Position numbers and translations under genes: made by a program
The notes under the pieces: generated by a model
Databases searched by the model: none
Told to the model about the DNA's origin: nothing
The model's input: only the letters and a program-made list of their open reading frames with translations
Shown here: positions 52,850 through 62,081 of the stretch, one piece after another
Layout: the number at the start of each line of letters is the position of its first letter
How positions within the stretch are numbered: the stretch's first letter is position 1
Source: AAA164-E04 sp014239995
GTDB taxonomy: Bacteria > Verrucomicrobiota > Verrucomicrobiia > Limisphaerales > AAA164-E04
DNA: 64,000 nucleotides
Reading direction: 5' to 3'
Assembly: GCA_029247315.1 (NCBI GenBank)
Contig: JAQWLM010000161.1
Span: 1 to 64,000, forward strand

Positions 52850-54217
52850 CTAATTGTATCCGGATTCGCCGTGCGAACTTTGGTCCAGTCCTACGTTCTC
52901 CTCATCCTCACTGACCCTCAGGCCTCCGGTGATCTTGCCGATAATGAAGAGTGCCACCACCGAAACAGCGCCGCTCCAAACGATGGTCACGATCACGCTC
53001 TTGATTTGAATCCCCATTTGTGCAAATACTCCCGTCTCAATCCCGACACCATCCATGATGCCGGATGACGACGCACAGAGACCGGTCAGCACGGCTCCCA
53101 CGATCCCACCAACTCCGTGTACTCCAAACACGTCCAGGCTGTCATCATAACCCAGCATGTGTTTCAGGCGTGTGGCGGCCCAGTAGCAAAGAATGCTGGA
53201 GGTAAACCCAATCAGCATGGCTCCCATCGGACCCGCGGTGCCTGATGCGGGTGTTATGGCCACGAGTCCCGCCACGGCTCCCGTTGCAATGCCCACTGCG
53301 GTGGGCTTGCCGTTCTTGATCCATTCAATGAACATCCAGGTGATGGCCGCCATGGCCGTCGCCACCTGGGTTACCAGCATGGCCATGCCTGCGGTGCCGT
53401 CCGCCGCCAGTTCGCTGCCAGCGTTGAAGCCAAACCATCCTACCCACAGCATGGAGGCTCCAATCAAGGTCAGAGGCACGGCATGAGGCTGTAATGCGGC
53501 ACTTCCGAAGCCCTTGCGTTTGCCAACCATGATGCAGGCCACCAGTCCTGCAATGCCTGCATTGATGTGCACGACCGTTCCTCCCGCGAAATCCAGAACG
53601 CCCCAGTCAGCAAAGAGAGCACCGTCGCCAGCCCATGCCATGTGACAAACGGGCAGATAGGAAAAAGTGGCCCACGCCACGCAAAACAACATCATGGCGC
53701 TGAATTTCATGCGTTCTGCAAAGGCACCCACGATCAGTGCCGGTGTGATGATGAAAAAGGTCATCTGAAAGGTGATGAAAACCGTTTCCGGGATTGAGCC
53801 GGATACCGAATCTGCGCTTACATTGCGGAGAAACATGTTGTTAAGGTCACCAATGAAAGTTTGGTAACCCCCTGTGCCGAAAGCCATGCTGTATCCATAA
53901 ACGACCCACAGGATGCTCATGACGCCCGCCATGGCGAAGCATTGGACGAGCACTGATAAAACATTTTTGTTCCTCACCAGGCCTCCGTAAAAGAGGGCGA
54001 GTCCAGGCAGGGTCATGAAGAGCACAAGCACTGTTGCCGTGATCATCCAGGCGGTGTCTCCTGTGTCTATGCTCGGGGTTTCTGCCGCCGCCTCGGCGAC
54101 TGTGGCAACTTCCTCCGTGGATACAGGACTATCCTCCGCCGCGGTGAGGTGTGTGCATGACCACGTCAGCAGACCGGCAATCATACACGTTAGAATTATT
54201 CTCATGGTGTTCATCAT
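52850..54217 (-). CDS. amt: Ammonium transporter
   Basis: 455 aa, N-terminal signal-like helix (TCMIAGLLTWSCTHLTAAE) followed by 11 transmembrane helices. The twin histidines of the pore lie in DFAGGTVVHINAG and DVFGVHGVGGIVG. GlnK is encoded 175 bp downstream. A sigma-54-type promoter is found 73 bp or more upstream, which implies activation under nitrogen limitation. Confidence 0.96.
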   Translation of the reverse strand: MMNTMRIILTCMIAGLLTWSCTHLTAAEDSPVSTEEVATVAEAAAETPSIDTGDTAWMITATVLVLFMTLPGLALFYGGLVRNKNVLSVLVQCFAMAGVMSILWVVYGYSMAFGTGGYQTFIGDLNNMFLRNVSADSVSGSIPETVFITFQMTFFIITPALIVGAFAERMKFSAMMLFCVAWATFSYLPVCHMAWAGDGALFADWGVLDFAGGTVVHINAGIAGLVACIMVGKRKGFGSAALQPHAVPLTLIGASMLWVGWFGFNAGSELAADGTAGMAMLVTQVATAMAAITWMFIEWIKNGKPTAVGIATGAVAGLVAITPASGTAGPMGAMLIGFTSSILCYWAATRLKHMLGYDDSLDVFGVHGVGGIVGAVLTGLCASSSGIMDGVGIETGVFAQMGIQIKSVIVTIVWSGAVSVVALFIIGKITGGLRVSEDEENVGLDQSSHGESGYN

Positions 54218-54577
54218 TTTATTTTCTTGAGGTGTTCATCCCTCCCGTCTTCTTGTTCAAGGCTCGGATGTTGTGTTCGATGGATGTAAAGCAACCTGCA
54301 TGCCACTAGATCTCAATGCCAACTATGAAAATTGTAACTAATACAACTACAGTTTTTTATAGGATAAAAAATTTGAGTTAAGTTTTTAGGAATGGTAAAA
54401 AAACGCCAAAAAAAAACTGCCTTAAAAAAGTCATTCTGCCTAAAAAACGACAGCATGCTCAAATCGCTTGTCACTCTTTAAGTGCAAACATACGTTTCTA
54501 GCACATGAGGCCATGGCGTTCGAATCCAAGGATGAACATTGCCATGGCACATGGATTTCTTTAGACATTCTATCACC
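54218..54577. other. Divergent promoter region between amt and moaB/mogA
   Basis: 360 bp. It holds the sigma-54 site for amt at 54290-54305 and a strongly A/T-rich part (54310-54440) with several A7-A9 runs on the plus strand. An open frame start at 54539 upstream of the moaB/mogA ATG is not conserved. No other gene seen. Confidence 0.5.
54290..54305 (-). promoter_or_regulatory. Sigma-54-type (RpoN) promoter of amt-glnK
   Basis: On the minus strand the sequence reads TGGCATGCAGGTTGCT: GG of the -24 element and GC of the -12 element are 10 bp apart, matching the TGGCA-N6-TTGCW consensus. It points at amt, giving a 5' leader of about 60 nt. RpoN control of amt/glnK is well known in other bacteria. 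No enhancer-binding regulator is encoded in the window. Confidence 0.75.
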
Positions 54578-55060
54578 ATGGATATCAAGGTGGGTATTAT
54601 TACGATTTCGGACCGCGCATCGCAGGGGCTTTACGACGATTTGGGTGGCCCAGCACTGGTCAAGGCGAGCGAAGAGTATGGTTGGAAGGTGGTTGCGGAT
54701 GCGCTTGTGCCGGATGAAAAGCGAGATATTCAACGCACCATGCTTGAACAGATACGTCAAGGCGCCCATCTGATCCTGACCACGGGGGGAACCGGTGTTG
54801 CCCTCCGCGATGTCACACCCGAGGCGGTTCGAGAAATCGCAATTCGAGAATTACCAGGATTTGGAGAACAGATGCGCATGGAGTCCCTCAAGATCACTCC
54901 CAATGCCATTCTGTCCCGAAGCCTTGCTGCCGTGGTGGAAAAAGGACTTGTGCTTTGTCTGCCAGGTAAACCCACCGGCGCGGTCGAATGCCTTGGCTTT
55001 GTTGTGGAAGCGATCCCACACTGCATTGAGGTGCTTCATGAGGTTCCCACAAGCTGTTGA
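54578..55060 (+). CDS. Molybdenum cofactor biosynthesis protein MoaB/MogA
   Basis: 160 aa from the ATG at 54578 (MDIKVGIITISDRASQGLYDD). The molybdopterin-binding signature LILTTGGTGVALRDVTPEA is present, as is the LCLPGKPTGAVECL end. It adenylylates molybdopterin before molybdenum insertion. It is close to a molybdoenzyme gene (49.9-51.1 kb), its likely client. Confidence 0.92.
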   Translation: MDIKVGIITISDRASQGLYDDLGGPALVKASEEYGWKVVADALVPDEKRDIQRTMLEQIRQGAHLILTTGGTGVALRDVTPEAVREIAIRELPGFGEQMRMESLKITPNAILSRSLAAVVEKGLVLCLPGKPTGAVECLGFVVEAIPHCIEVLHEVPTSC

Positions 55061-55467
55061 GCGATCGTCGATTTGAAAATACTTCAGTGGGGGCTCACTC
55101 ATTGATATTGTCGAAGGTTTCAGGACGGCGCTTGTTAAAGTTGTCCGCGTATTTTTCGGGATTGACAGGTCATGCACCTTGGATGATCCGCCCTTGCCCA
55201 GTCTGACTCCTCGCATCGCGGATTATTTATAACGATCCCAAGTTAGACCCTTTGACTCAGATACTTCCCCCGACGAAAGGGTCTTCTGGCCCCAGAGAGG
55301 TTTAAAGATCAGGCGCGAAATGGTGCGAGGCTAAGGTCTTCCCGTGCCGGACAGCGTCCTGCAAACGGCATGGAAAAGGTATTCCTACGTCGAAACGCTC
55401 TATTTATGTCTGTTTGTTTTCCATCACCCATTGAAACCAGCTCCGTCTCTGCTAAGCTTGTGTTGCG
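55061..55467. other. Intergenic region with a 9-bp inverted repeat
   Basis: 407 bp between moaB/mogA and the UbiD gene with no convincing coding frame. AGACCCTTT (55245-55253) and AAAGGGTCT (55276-55284) form a perfect 9-bp stem with a 22-nt loop. No T run follows, so it is not a standard terminator; it could be a leader structure or operator for the UbiD gene 180 bp downstream. Confidence 0.4.
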
Positions 55468-57009
55468 ATGGCTTTTGGATCTTACAGGGCGTTTGTTGAG
55501 AAACTCGATCAGATGGGTGAATTGATTCGTTTCCGCCAACCGGTGGCTACCGAGCTTGAAATCACTGAGATTGCGGATCGCGAAATGAAGAAACCCGGTG
55601 GAGGCAAGGCGCTCCTTTTTGAAAAACCGACGATTCAGGGGAAAGTCTCACCGTTTCCAGTGGCCATCAATACCATGGGATCAGATCGTCGCATGGCGCT
55701 CTCGATGGGCGCTGAATCGGTGGAATCCGTTGCCGAGGATCTTGGAATGCTGATGAAAGCCAAGCCGCCGACCAGCTGGCGTGGAGCTGCCAAGCTCCTG
55801 GCTACCGCCATGGACCTGCGTCACGTGCGCCCAAGAAAAGTAAAGAAAGGCCCCTGCAAGCAGGTCATTCATCGATTTGATTCTCCTCCGACACGTGAAA
55901 AACCCTGGCCTGCTGCTCCCTCCATCCATCGTTCCCCGAGCTCTGGTTCTGGGGCATTACCCACTTTGGCGGATTTGCCAGTGCTAAAATGTTGGCCTCT
56001 CGATGGAGGGCGGTTTGTAACCTTGCCCTGTGTGGTCACGCGAGATCCTGACACGGGCGAAGGGAATCTCGGCATGTATCGTGTGCAAATCTATGACGAG
56101 CAGACCACAGGCATGCACTGGCAACTGCAGAAGGTTGCAGCTCGCCATGGGCGGCGGTATTACGAGACAGGGGAGCGGATGCCTGTCAGCATTTTCCTTG
56201 GTGGCGATCCCGTGTTTCCTTTTGCAGCCACTGCGCCGTTGCCCGATGGATTGGATGAATTTCTTCTGGCGGGCTATCTGCGCAAGCAATCCATCAAGAT
56301 GGTTTCATGCGAGACCAATGACCTGATGGTGCCGGCTAGCGCTGATTTTGTGATTGAAGGCTACATCGATCCCAAGGAGCCCCTGCGTGATGAAGGTCCC
56401 TTTGGCGATCACACTGGTTATTACACCCTGCCGGAGCCCTATCCCGTTTTTCACGTTACCGCGATCACACATCGTGAGGATGCCGTTTATCCAGCAACCA
56501 TTGTCGGCATTCCCCCCATGGAAGATTTTTACATGGGCAAGGCAAGCCTTCAGCTTTTCCTGCCAGTTTTCAGGATGAATTTTCCCGAGATCATGGATAT
56601 TGCGCTCCCGGCGGAGGGGGTGTTCCACAACCTGGTTTTTGTCAGCATCAAAAAAACCTACCCCATGCAGGCCTACAAAATCATGCATGGTCTGTGGGGA
56701 ATGGGGCAAATGATGTTTGCCAAATACATTGTTGTTGTGGATGAGGACGTGAATGTGCACAACACAAGTGAGGTCCTTTTTCGCCTCTGTGCCAACACGG
56801 AACCTCGCCGTGATGCCATGTTCACCCGTGGCCCGTCCGACGTGCTGGACCACGCAACTGACCTCATGGGGGTTGGTTCCAAATTGGGTTTTGACGCAAC
56901 CCGAAAGTTGGCTGGGGAAGGTTTTCAGCGGGAATGGCCCCCACTCATCAAAATGGAAGATGCCGTCAGGAAAAGCGTCAATGCCATACTTGAGCGCGAG
57001 GGTGGTTAA
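55468..57009 (+). CDS. UbiD family decarboxylase
   Basis: 513 aa, prenylated-FMN-dependent decarboxylase related to 4-hydroxy-3-polyprenylbenzoate decarboxylase. Conserved: GEGNLGMYRVQIYDEQTTGMHWQ (metal-site N and prFMN contacts, quoted in part), RDEGPFGDHTGYY with the catalytic acid, and VVVDEDVNVHN. A Pro/Ser-rich insertion (WPAAPSIHRSPSSGSGALP) lies near residue 150. Role in quinone biosynthesis is the most likely one, given the respiratory genes, but the prenyltransferase UbiX-type partner is not in the window. Confidence 0.9.
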   Translation: MAFGSYRAFVEKLDQMGELIRFRQPVATELEITEIADREMKKPGGGKALLFEKPTIQGKVSPFPVAINTMGSDRRMALSMGAESVESVAEDLGMLMKAKPPTSWRGAAKLLATAMDLRHVRPRKVKKGPCKQVIHRFDSPPTREKPWPAAPSIHRSPSSGSGALPTLADLPVLKCWPLDGGRFVTLPCVVTRDPDTGEGNLGMYRVQIYDEQTTGMHWQLQKVAARHGRRYYETGERMPVSIFLGGDPVFPFAATAPLPDGLDEFLLAGYLRKQSIKMVSCETNDLMVPASADFVIEGYIDPKEPLRDEGPFGDHTGYYTLPEPYPVFHVTAITHREDAVYPATIVGIPPMEDFYMGKASLQLFLPVFRMNFPEIMDIALPAEGVFHNLVFVSIKKTYPMQAYKIMHGLWGMGQMMFAKYIVVVDEDVNVHNTSEVLFRLCANTEPRRDAMFTRGPSDVLDHATDLMGVGSKLGFDATRKLAGEGFQREWPPLIKMEDAVRKSVNAILEREGG

Positions 57010-57106
57010 ACCTCGGTTTTATGAATCCTTTGACATTTAAGGAGCCTATCTCACGGCACGGTTTCCCTGCAGATGCGGGTTTTTGAGTTCTGAACCCTTG
57101 CTTGGA

Positions 57107-57409
57107 TCAAAGGATGACCTCAAAGCCCTCGAATTTTGGATGAGCCAGGTGCATCCCCTCAGGTGATTTTGCCTGCTTGTGTGCCTTGGTGAAGGCCTCC
57201 GAATCGGTCCAATCCACAAAATGCTGCCTTGATGCCCAGACAGAGTGCGATATGAAAGGTGTGTGTGTGGTGGTGGCATCCCCTCGGAGCAAACGGAACT
57301 CCATGAATCCACTAACCTCATCCAGGTAAGACTTTCGATTGCGCCACATTTCTTCGAAGGCGGACTCAAAGCCGGGAGCAATCTGAAAACGATTCATGGC
57401 GATATACAT
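57107..57409 (-). CDS. Antibiotic biosynthesis monooxygenase / IsdG-HmoA-type heme-degrading protein
   Basis: 100 aa from the ATG at 57409, which has AAAGG 7 bp upstream; the longer frame to 57526 is unlikely. Dimeric alpha-beta barrel protein with AMNRFQIAPGFESAFEEMW, FISHSVWASRQHFVDW and AFTKAHKQA. The Asn, Trp and His residues match the catalytic triad positions of IsdG/HmoA heme monooxygenases, so heme degradation is possible. Convergent with the UbiD gene. Confidence 0.82.
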   Translation of the reverse strand: MYIAMNRFQIAPGFESAFEEMWRNRKSYLDEVSGFMEFRLLRGDATTTHTPFISHSVWASRQHFVDWTDSEAFTKAHKQAKSPEGMHLAHPKFEGFEVIL

Positions 57410-57622
57410 GCTGGACCTTTGACATAAGTCAGCTTGCTTGTAAAGCTCTGGAGAGTGTCGATTTTTCTTTTTTTGGAAGATAAACTGGCCTTCAATAGAC
57501 TTATGTTTCCCAAAGTACAACCCCATGCCAAGTCAGTCTTTCATGCTGTCGCTTGGGCGTCTTCTGCAGTGCCTCAGCATCCCCCTTGCACTGCTGCAAA
57601 ATAGAATAATGGAATCATTGAC

Positions 57623-58699
57623 ATGAACAATCAGCCTCAAAATCTAAGAACTTTCTTAGGCTCTACCCTCAGCGCGGCGGTTTCCTGTGGAATGGTTCCT
57701 TCTATCTTGGCACAGAAGACAGCGCGGCCTATCAGAGTGGGGCAAATCGGAACGGGTCATGCCCATGCGGCGGGTAAGTGGAAAGCTCTGCGCGAAAATA
57801 CCGACATGGAGGTTGTCGGTCTCGTGGAGACGCATGCAGGGCGGCGGGTTGCAGCTGAACAAAATCCCGTCTACAGCGGGGCTGCCTGGATGAGCATGAA
57901 GGAGCTTCTTGCCGTTGATGGATTGCGCCTTGTGGCCGTCGAGACCGAGGTAGGTGAACTTTTACAGACGGCTGAGGCATGCCTGCGGCGAGGCATCCAT
58001 ATTCATCTCGATAAACCCGCAGGTAGTGACCTGGCTCACTTTGAACGTCTCGTTGCCTTGGCACGTTCCCAAAAACGAATCATACAGATGGGTTACATGT
58101 TCCGTTACAACCCGGCCTTTGAACTCTGTGTCAGGGCCGTTCGGGAAGGATGGCTGGGCAAGGTGTTCTCGGTGGAAGCGGTCATGAGTAAAAAATCAGG
58201 CGATCATGTACGCCAGGGCTTGGCAGCGTTTGAGGGAGGTACGATGTTCGAGCTTGGTTGCCATGTGATTGATGCCATTGTCTTCCTCTTCGGCAAGCCT
58301 CAAAAGGTACACGCCTTTAACCGATACTCCAGAAAACCTGCGGATCCACTGGCTGACAACCAGCTGGCTGTGCTTGAATATCCAGACTTGGTGGCGACTG
58401 TGCGTAGTGCCCTGATTGAAGTGGATGGTTTTGCCCGCCGGCAGTTGGTGGTCTGTGGCGAAAACGGAACCTTGGAAATCAGACCACTGGAGCCACCATC
58501 GGTCCGTTTGACACTTGAGAATCCGATGGGTGGCTTCAAACGGGGGGTACAAACCGTGGAATTTGGCAAATCTGAGCGTTATCACGGCGATTTCAGGGAT
58601 TTGGTCCTGGCGATACGCGGTCAAAAGAAAATGGCATTTTCACTTGATCACGATCTGGCTGTTCAGGAAACGGTTCTGAGGGCAGGGGGTATGCTTTAG
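57623..58699 (+). CDS. Gfo/Idh/MocA family oxidoreductase with an export signal
   Basis: 358 aa. An N-terminal stretch (LRTFLGSTLSAAVSCGMVPSILAQ) resembles a signal peptide, then the Rossmann motif VGQIGTGHAHAAGK and the EKP-like triad segment HIHLDKPAGSDL (DKP here). The sugar- or inositol-type substrate is unknown. Export of NAD-dependent enzymes of this family through Tat is seen in PVC and Bacteroidetes bacteria; a twin arginine is not evident here. Confidence 0.85.
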   Translation: MNNQPQNLRTFLGSTLSAAVSCGMVPSILAQKTARPIRVGQIGTGHAHAAGKWKALRENTDMEVVGLVETHAGRRVAAEQNPVYSGAAWMSMKELLAVDGLRLVAVETEVGELLQTAEACLRRGIHIHLDKPAGSDLAHFERLVALARSQKRIIQMGYMFRYNPAFELCVRAVREGWLGKVFSVEAVMSKKSGDHVRQGLAAFEGGTMFELGCHVIDAIVFLFGKPQKVHAFNRYSRKPADPLADNQLAVLEYPDLVATVRSALIEVDGFARRQLVVCGENGTLEIRPLEPPSVRLTLENPMGGFKRGVQTVEFGKSERYHGDFRDLVLAIRGQKKMAFSLDHDLAVQETVLRAGGML

Positions 58700-58971
58700 T
58701 GGTCCCGGGATTTTGACCGACATCCGGTTTTATCGATCGGGTAATGCATGGCACATGCCGAGATTCCTCCAGCAAAACAAACAGCAGATAGCCTGATGGA
58801 TCTAGACCGTCATTTTACCTCAAAGGAAGTAATGCAGTGGGATTTCATCTGGACGCATGAAGAATGCAGGCTTGCCATCGCCGGAACATCAGTGATTGAA
58901 TAGCCCCAGTTGTCTGATCCCAGCCTTTGACTGCAGGCATGAACAACGTACGAAACCTTTGACTTGATTAT

Positions 58972-59529
58972 ATGGCCACGGCAAATGACTTACGAAGAGG
59001 AATGGCGGTTAACTATAAGGGTGATGTCGCCGTCATCTTGGACATGCAACACCGTACTCCCGGAAACTTACGTGCCTTTGTGCAGGTAAGCATGCGTAGT
59101 ATTCGCACCGGAAAATCTTCGGATGTTCGTTTCAGTTCCACCGAGAAGGTGGAAATTGTCCCCCTTTTCACCAAGAAGATGGAATTCAGCTACATGGATA
59201 AGGAAGACTTTGTTTTCTGTGATCCGGAAACCTATGAGACGGTGACCATTTCACCCAGTATCGTGGGAGATGCCAAGGACTATCTTGTCGAAAATGGTGA
59301 AGTGACCGTCACTTCCATTGAGGAGCGTGCCGTCATGGTAGAAATTCCTGCCAGTGTTACGCTTGTCGTTTCAGAGGCTCCGGAGGGTATCAAGGGAGAC
59401 TCTGCAAACAACGTCCAGAAATCAATCACTCTGGAGACTGGTATTTCCATCCAAGCGCCCCTCTTCATCAAGACTGGAGAAAAAATCCGCGTGGATACCC
59501 GGACAGGCAAATACATGGAAAGGGCTTGA
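58972..59529 (+). CDS. efp: Translation elongation factor P
   Basis: 185 aa, three beta-barrel domains: the KOW-like N-domain (ANDLRRGMAVNYKGD), OB domain 2 (FSYMDKEDFVFCDPETYE) and domain 3 ending GEKIRVDTRTGKYMERA. EF-P relieves ribosome stalling at polyproline. At the tip of the domain-1 loop the sequence is HRTPGNLRAF, with Asn32 where Lys or Arg is modified in well-studied EF-Ps. Start ATG at 58972. Confidence 0.96.
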   Translation: MATANDLRRGMAVNYKGDVAVILDMQHRTPGNLRAFVQVSMRSIRTGKSSDVRFSSTEKVEIVPLFTKKMEFSYMDKEDFVFCDPETYETVTISPSIVGDAKDYLVENGEVTVTSIEERAVMVEIPASVTLVVSEAPEGIKGDSANNVQKSITLETGISIQAPLFIKTGEKIRVDTRTGKYMERA

Positions 59530-59599
59530 GGCTCCATGCGTTCCCCGGCAGGTAGAGGCTGTTTTGAAAGCTTCTTCATTCCTGCCTGCTAACCGCGAT

Positions 59600-60646
59600 T
59601 TACTCCCGGTTCAGAAGGTTTGCGCGAAATTTGTATTTTTTACAAAGGTTCAGCATGGTTTCCAGGCTGGGAACGCCTCCGGTGCAGGTTGGATGTGACA
59701 AGGAAGCTGCAGCAGCGCATACGCCGACTCTGAGCGAATGCTGAATGTCCCAGCCCTCATGTAGACCGTAGAGCAGACCTGCACAAAAGGCATCTCCAGC
59801 ACCAGCTGAACCGACAATGTATTTTTGAGGTAGCCTGAGTGATGATTGCCAGAAATCCTGTCCATCCAGTGTACGGGCAAAGGCGCCTTCGGGGAAATGA
59901 ATGACAACGAGTTCACGAATGCCGCACTGGAGCAGTGCTCCGGAGGCATGCTTCAGCGCCACGGTATCCAATGTGCCTTCCTCAGTGCGGATCTTGAACC
60001 CCGTTGTTCTGCCGGCTTCAAACTCATTCAGGATGCAATAGTCAGTGTGCTTTAATGCAGGTTTCACGATTTTTGCGAATCGCTGGCTGTCTTCACTGAC
60101 CACATCTACCGAGGTCTTAAGCCCTGCTTTTTGTGCTGTTGCCAGAATCTTTGCGGCCCGTGTGCCGTATTGCTTGTCCGGTGCATCCATGGCATCCAGG
60201 AGCAAAAGATAACCAAGGTGGAATATTTTTGAGGTAAGTTTTTCAAAATTCAGTCCCAGTCCATCCCAAAGGGCATTGGTACCGCGATAATGAAAAAAAG
60301 TTCTCCTTCCCGTTTTCACCTCTGTCATGACATCGGTATAGGAGGTATCCGCTAGCTTGGTTGTCTTCAGGTGTCTTGTTTGGATGTTGTGATCCTTGCA
60401 GTCGGAAAGGATGAAAGTGCCCAGCGCATCGTTTCCGACGAGCCCCGCCGCTTGTAGTGGAAAAGGTGCCTCCATCTTGGCCAGGTCCATCAAGATGTTA
60501 TAAGCCGATCCGCCTGTCCCTTGGGACTGGGTGCTGATGTTGGCAAGGGACTCCTGTTGTGGGAAGACATCAATCATCTTGACCTGATCGATAATCCAAT
60601 TGCCTCCGGCAAGAATGCCTCTGCGTCTTTTTTTCCTAGTTGACAT
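59600..60646 (-). CDS. PfkB-family carbohydrate kinase
   Basis: 348 aa. The N-terminal AGGNWIIDQVKMID and QGTGGSAYNILMDLAKM (sugar-binding GG) and the C-terminal GSAGAGDAFCAGLLYGLHEG (anion hole and catalytic Asp) define the ribokinase/PfkB fold. Substrate could be ribose, fructose, adenosine or another sugar; it is not decided by sequence. Very basic N-terminus (STRKKRRRG). Convergent with efp. Confidence 0.88.
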   Translation of the reverse strand: MSTRKKRRRGILAGGNWIIDQVKMIDVFPQQESLANISTQSQGTGGSAYNILMDLAKMEAPFPLQAAGLVGNDALGTFILSDCKDHNIQTRHLKTTKLADTSYTDVMTEVKTGRRTFFHYRGTNALWDGLGLNFEKLTSKIFHLGYLLLLDAMDAPDKQYGTRAAKILATAQKAGLKTSVDVVSEDSQRFAKIVKPALKHTDYCILNEFEAGRTTGFKIRTEEGTLDTVALKHASGALLQCGIRELVVIHFPEGAFARTLDGQDFWQSSLRLPQKYIVGSAGAGDAFCAGLLYGLHEGWDIQHSLRVGVCAAAASLSHPTCTGGVPSLETMLNLCKKYKFRANLLNRE

Positions 60647-60891
60647 GACTTGACTGCAATGCTGATGCGGTTCCGTTCAAGGACGATCGCGAATTTTTGA
60701 GTGTTTGCAGATTTACCGCGATCAACCTCGCTCGGAATTATGTTTATCCTTTGCTGAGGGTCATCGCCAGCGAAAAAAATGTGTCAGGAGACCCAGTCGT
60801 TTGTCTCAACTCCTCAGAGGAGTTTGAATCAAAGTGTCATTCATCATTTCTTTCTTTTTGTTGTGTTGACTTTATGCCAGAAATAAGTGGT

Positions 60892-61140
60892 ATGCCCATA
60901 TACGAATACAAGCTGGAAAATGATGAACAGTGCAGTGTCTGTGGTGGAAACTTTACGCTGCGCCGTCCTTTGTCAGCCAAGCCCCTGACCAACTGCCCAT
61001 TGTGCAAGAAAGCCGTTAAAAAATTGATTTCAGGATTCAATACGCCGACCATCACCAAACCGGTTTCCTTCAGTGATGCTAAAAAAGCCGGATTTACCGT
61101 GCTCAAAAAAGTGGGGAAAGGGGAGTACGAGCGCCAGTAG
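60892..61140 (+). CDS. FmdB-type zinc ribbon protein
   Basis: 82 aa from the ATG at 60892 (MPIYEYKLENDEQC), the usual FmdB start; a longer frame from 60697 is not conserved. The zinc ribbon is CSVCGG and CPLCKK (two CxxC). Function is unknown in general; some members are thought to be regulators. Its last 38 bp overlap the convergent ispH gene. Confidence 0.88.
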   Translation: MPIYEYKLENDEQCSVCGGNFTLRRPLSAKPLTNCPLCKKAVKKLISGFNTPTITKPVSFSDAKKAGFTVLKKVGKGEYERQ

Positions 61141-62011
61141 CGCTTGACTCAATCAACAAGGCAGGTTCCCTGCTCGAACGTGCCCATTCTGTCAGGCGTT
61201 CCAGGATCGGCCGTACCACCTCCCCGGGTGTTGAGGTTCCCGCAGTCACTCCGACTTCGTCCGTGGAGAAGAACCAGTCAGGATCAAGATCGGCAACTCG
61301 TTCAATCTGGTGGACGCGCTCACAATGTCGCGAAACCGTCTCAGTGAGCTGGTGTGTATTATTGCTATTCTTTCCACCAATGACAATCACAACATCGCAC
61401 GATCGACCCAGGTCAAGGGCTGCAGACTGTCGTTGCTTGGTGGGTTGGCAAACGGTATCCTTGAAACATACCTTCGAGTCAGGAAAACGGTCTTCGATCT
61501 GCTGAACCCACGCCCGCACCCTTTCTATGGGTTGTGTTGTCTGTGACACGATGCCAATCCTCGGCACATGGGGTATCTCGTCGATATCTGAAGCTTCTTC
61601 TACGATGGAAAATGTTCGTAAATCACCGGTCAGCCCCCTTACTTCGATATGATCTCTTTTTCCGATAATGACGGGATAAAAGCCATCTTGCACCAAGGAA
61701 TGAAGCGTACGATGTGCGAAATGCACCAGCGGACAAGTAGCATCCCTGATGTTAAAGCCAGCATCTTGAACCGACTGGCGAGTGTGATTCGATATACCAT
61801 GTGCGGTGATGATCAGATCTCTCGTGTTCGCATCCTGATGTCGTTCTACGAATGCGACTCCACGTTTCGTGAGACGCTGTTGAATGGTCTGGTTGTGTGC
61901 CAAGGGGCCCAAGATGGTTGTTGGACCATGGTGTGCCCTTTCTTCGGCCAACTGGATAGCGTCCTTGACTCCAAAGCAGAGTCCCATGTGGCGAGCAAGT
62001 CGAATCTTCAT
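61103..62011 (-). CDS. ispH: 4-hydroxy-3-methylbut-2-enyl diphosphate reductase
   Basis: 302 aa, [4Fe-4S] enzyme of the last step of the non-mevalonate pathway. The three cluster cysteines occur in HMGLCFGVKDA, RDATCPLVHFAH and KDTVCQPTKQRQ. Active-site histidine and glutamate are in ITAHGISNHT and HIEVRGLTGD, and threonine in VSQTTQP. The last segment VGVTAGTSTPGEVV is typical. The other pathway gene in the window is ispF. Confidence 0.95.
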   Translation of the reverse strand: MKIRLARHMGLCFGVKDAIQLAEERAHHGPTTILGPLAHNQTIQQRLTKRGVAFVERHQDANTRDLIITAHGISNHTRQSVQDAGFNIRDATCPLVHFAHRTLHSLVQDGFYPVIIGKRDHIEVRGLTGDLRTFSIVEEASDIDEIPHVPRIGIVSQTTQPIERVRAWVQQIEDRFPDSKVCFKDTVCQPTKQRQSAALDLGRSCDVVIVIGGKNSNNTHQLTETVSRHCERVHQIERVADLDPDWFFSTDEVGVTAGTSTPGEVVRPILERLTEWARSSREPALLIESSATGARTPLSPLF

Positions 62012-62081
62012 AATGGATTAATTTAAAGTAATTTGTTGTGCAAAGCGCTACTGTAAGGTCGGGTGTGAATCTGTCTTGCTT

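Noticed and set aside
54541..54556. TGGCAC at the moaB/mogA start as a second sigma-54 promoter
   Set aside because: The -24-like TGGCAC is not followed by a TTGC -12 element at the required spacing.
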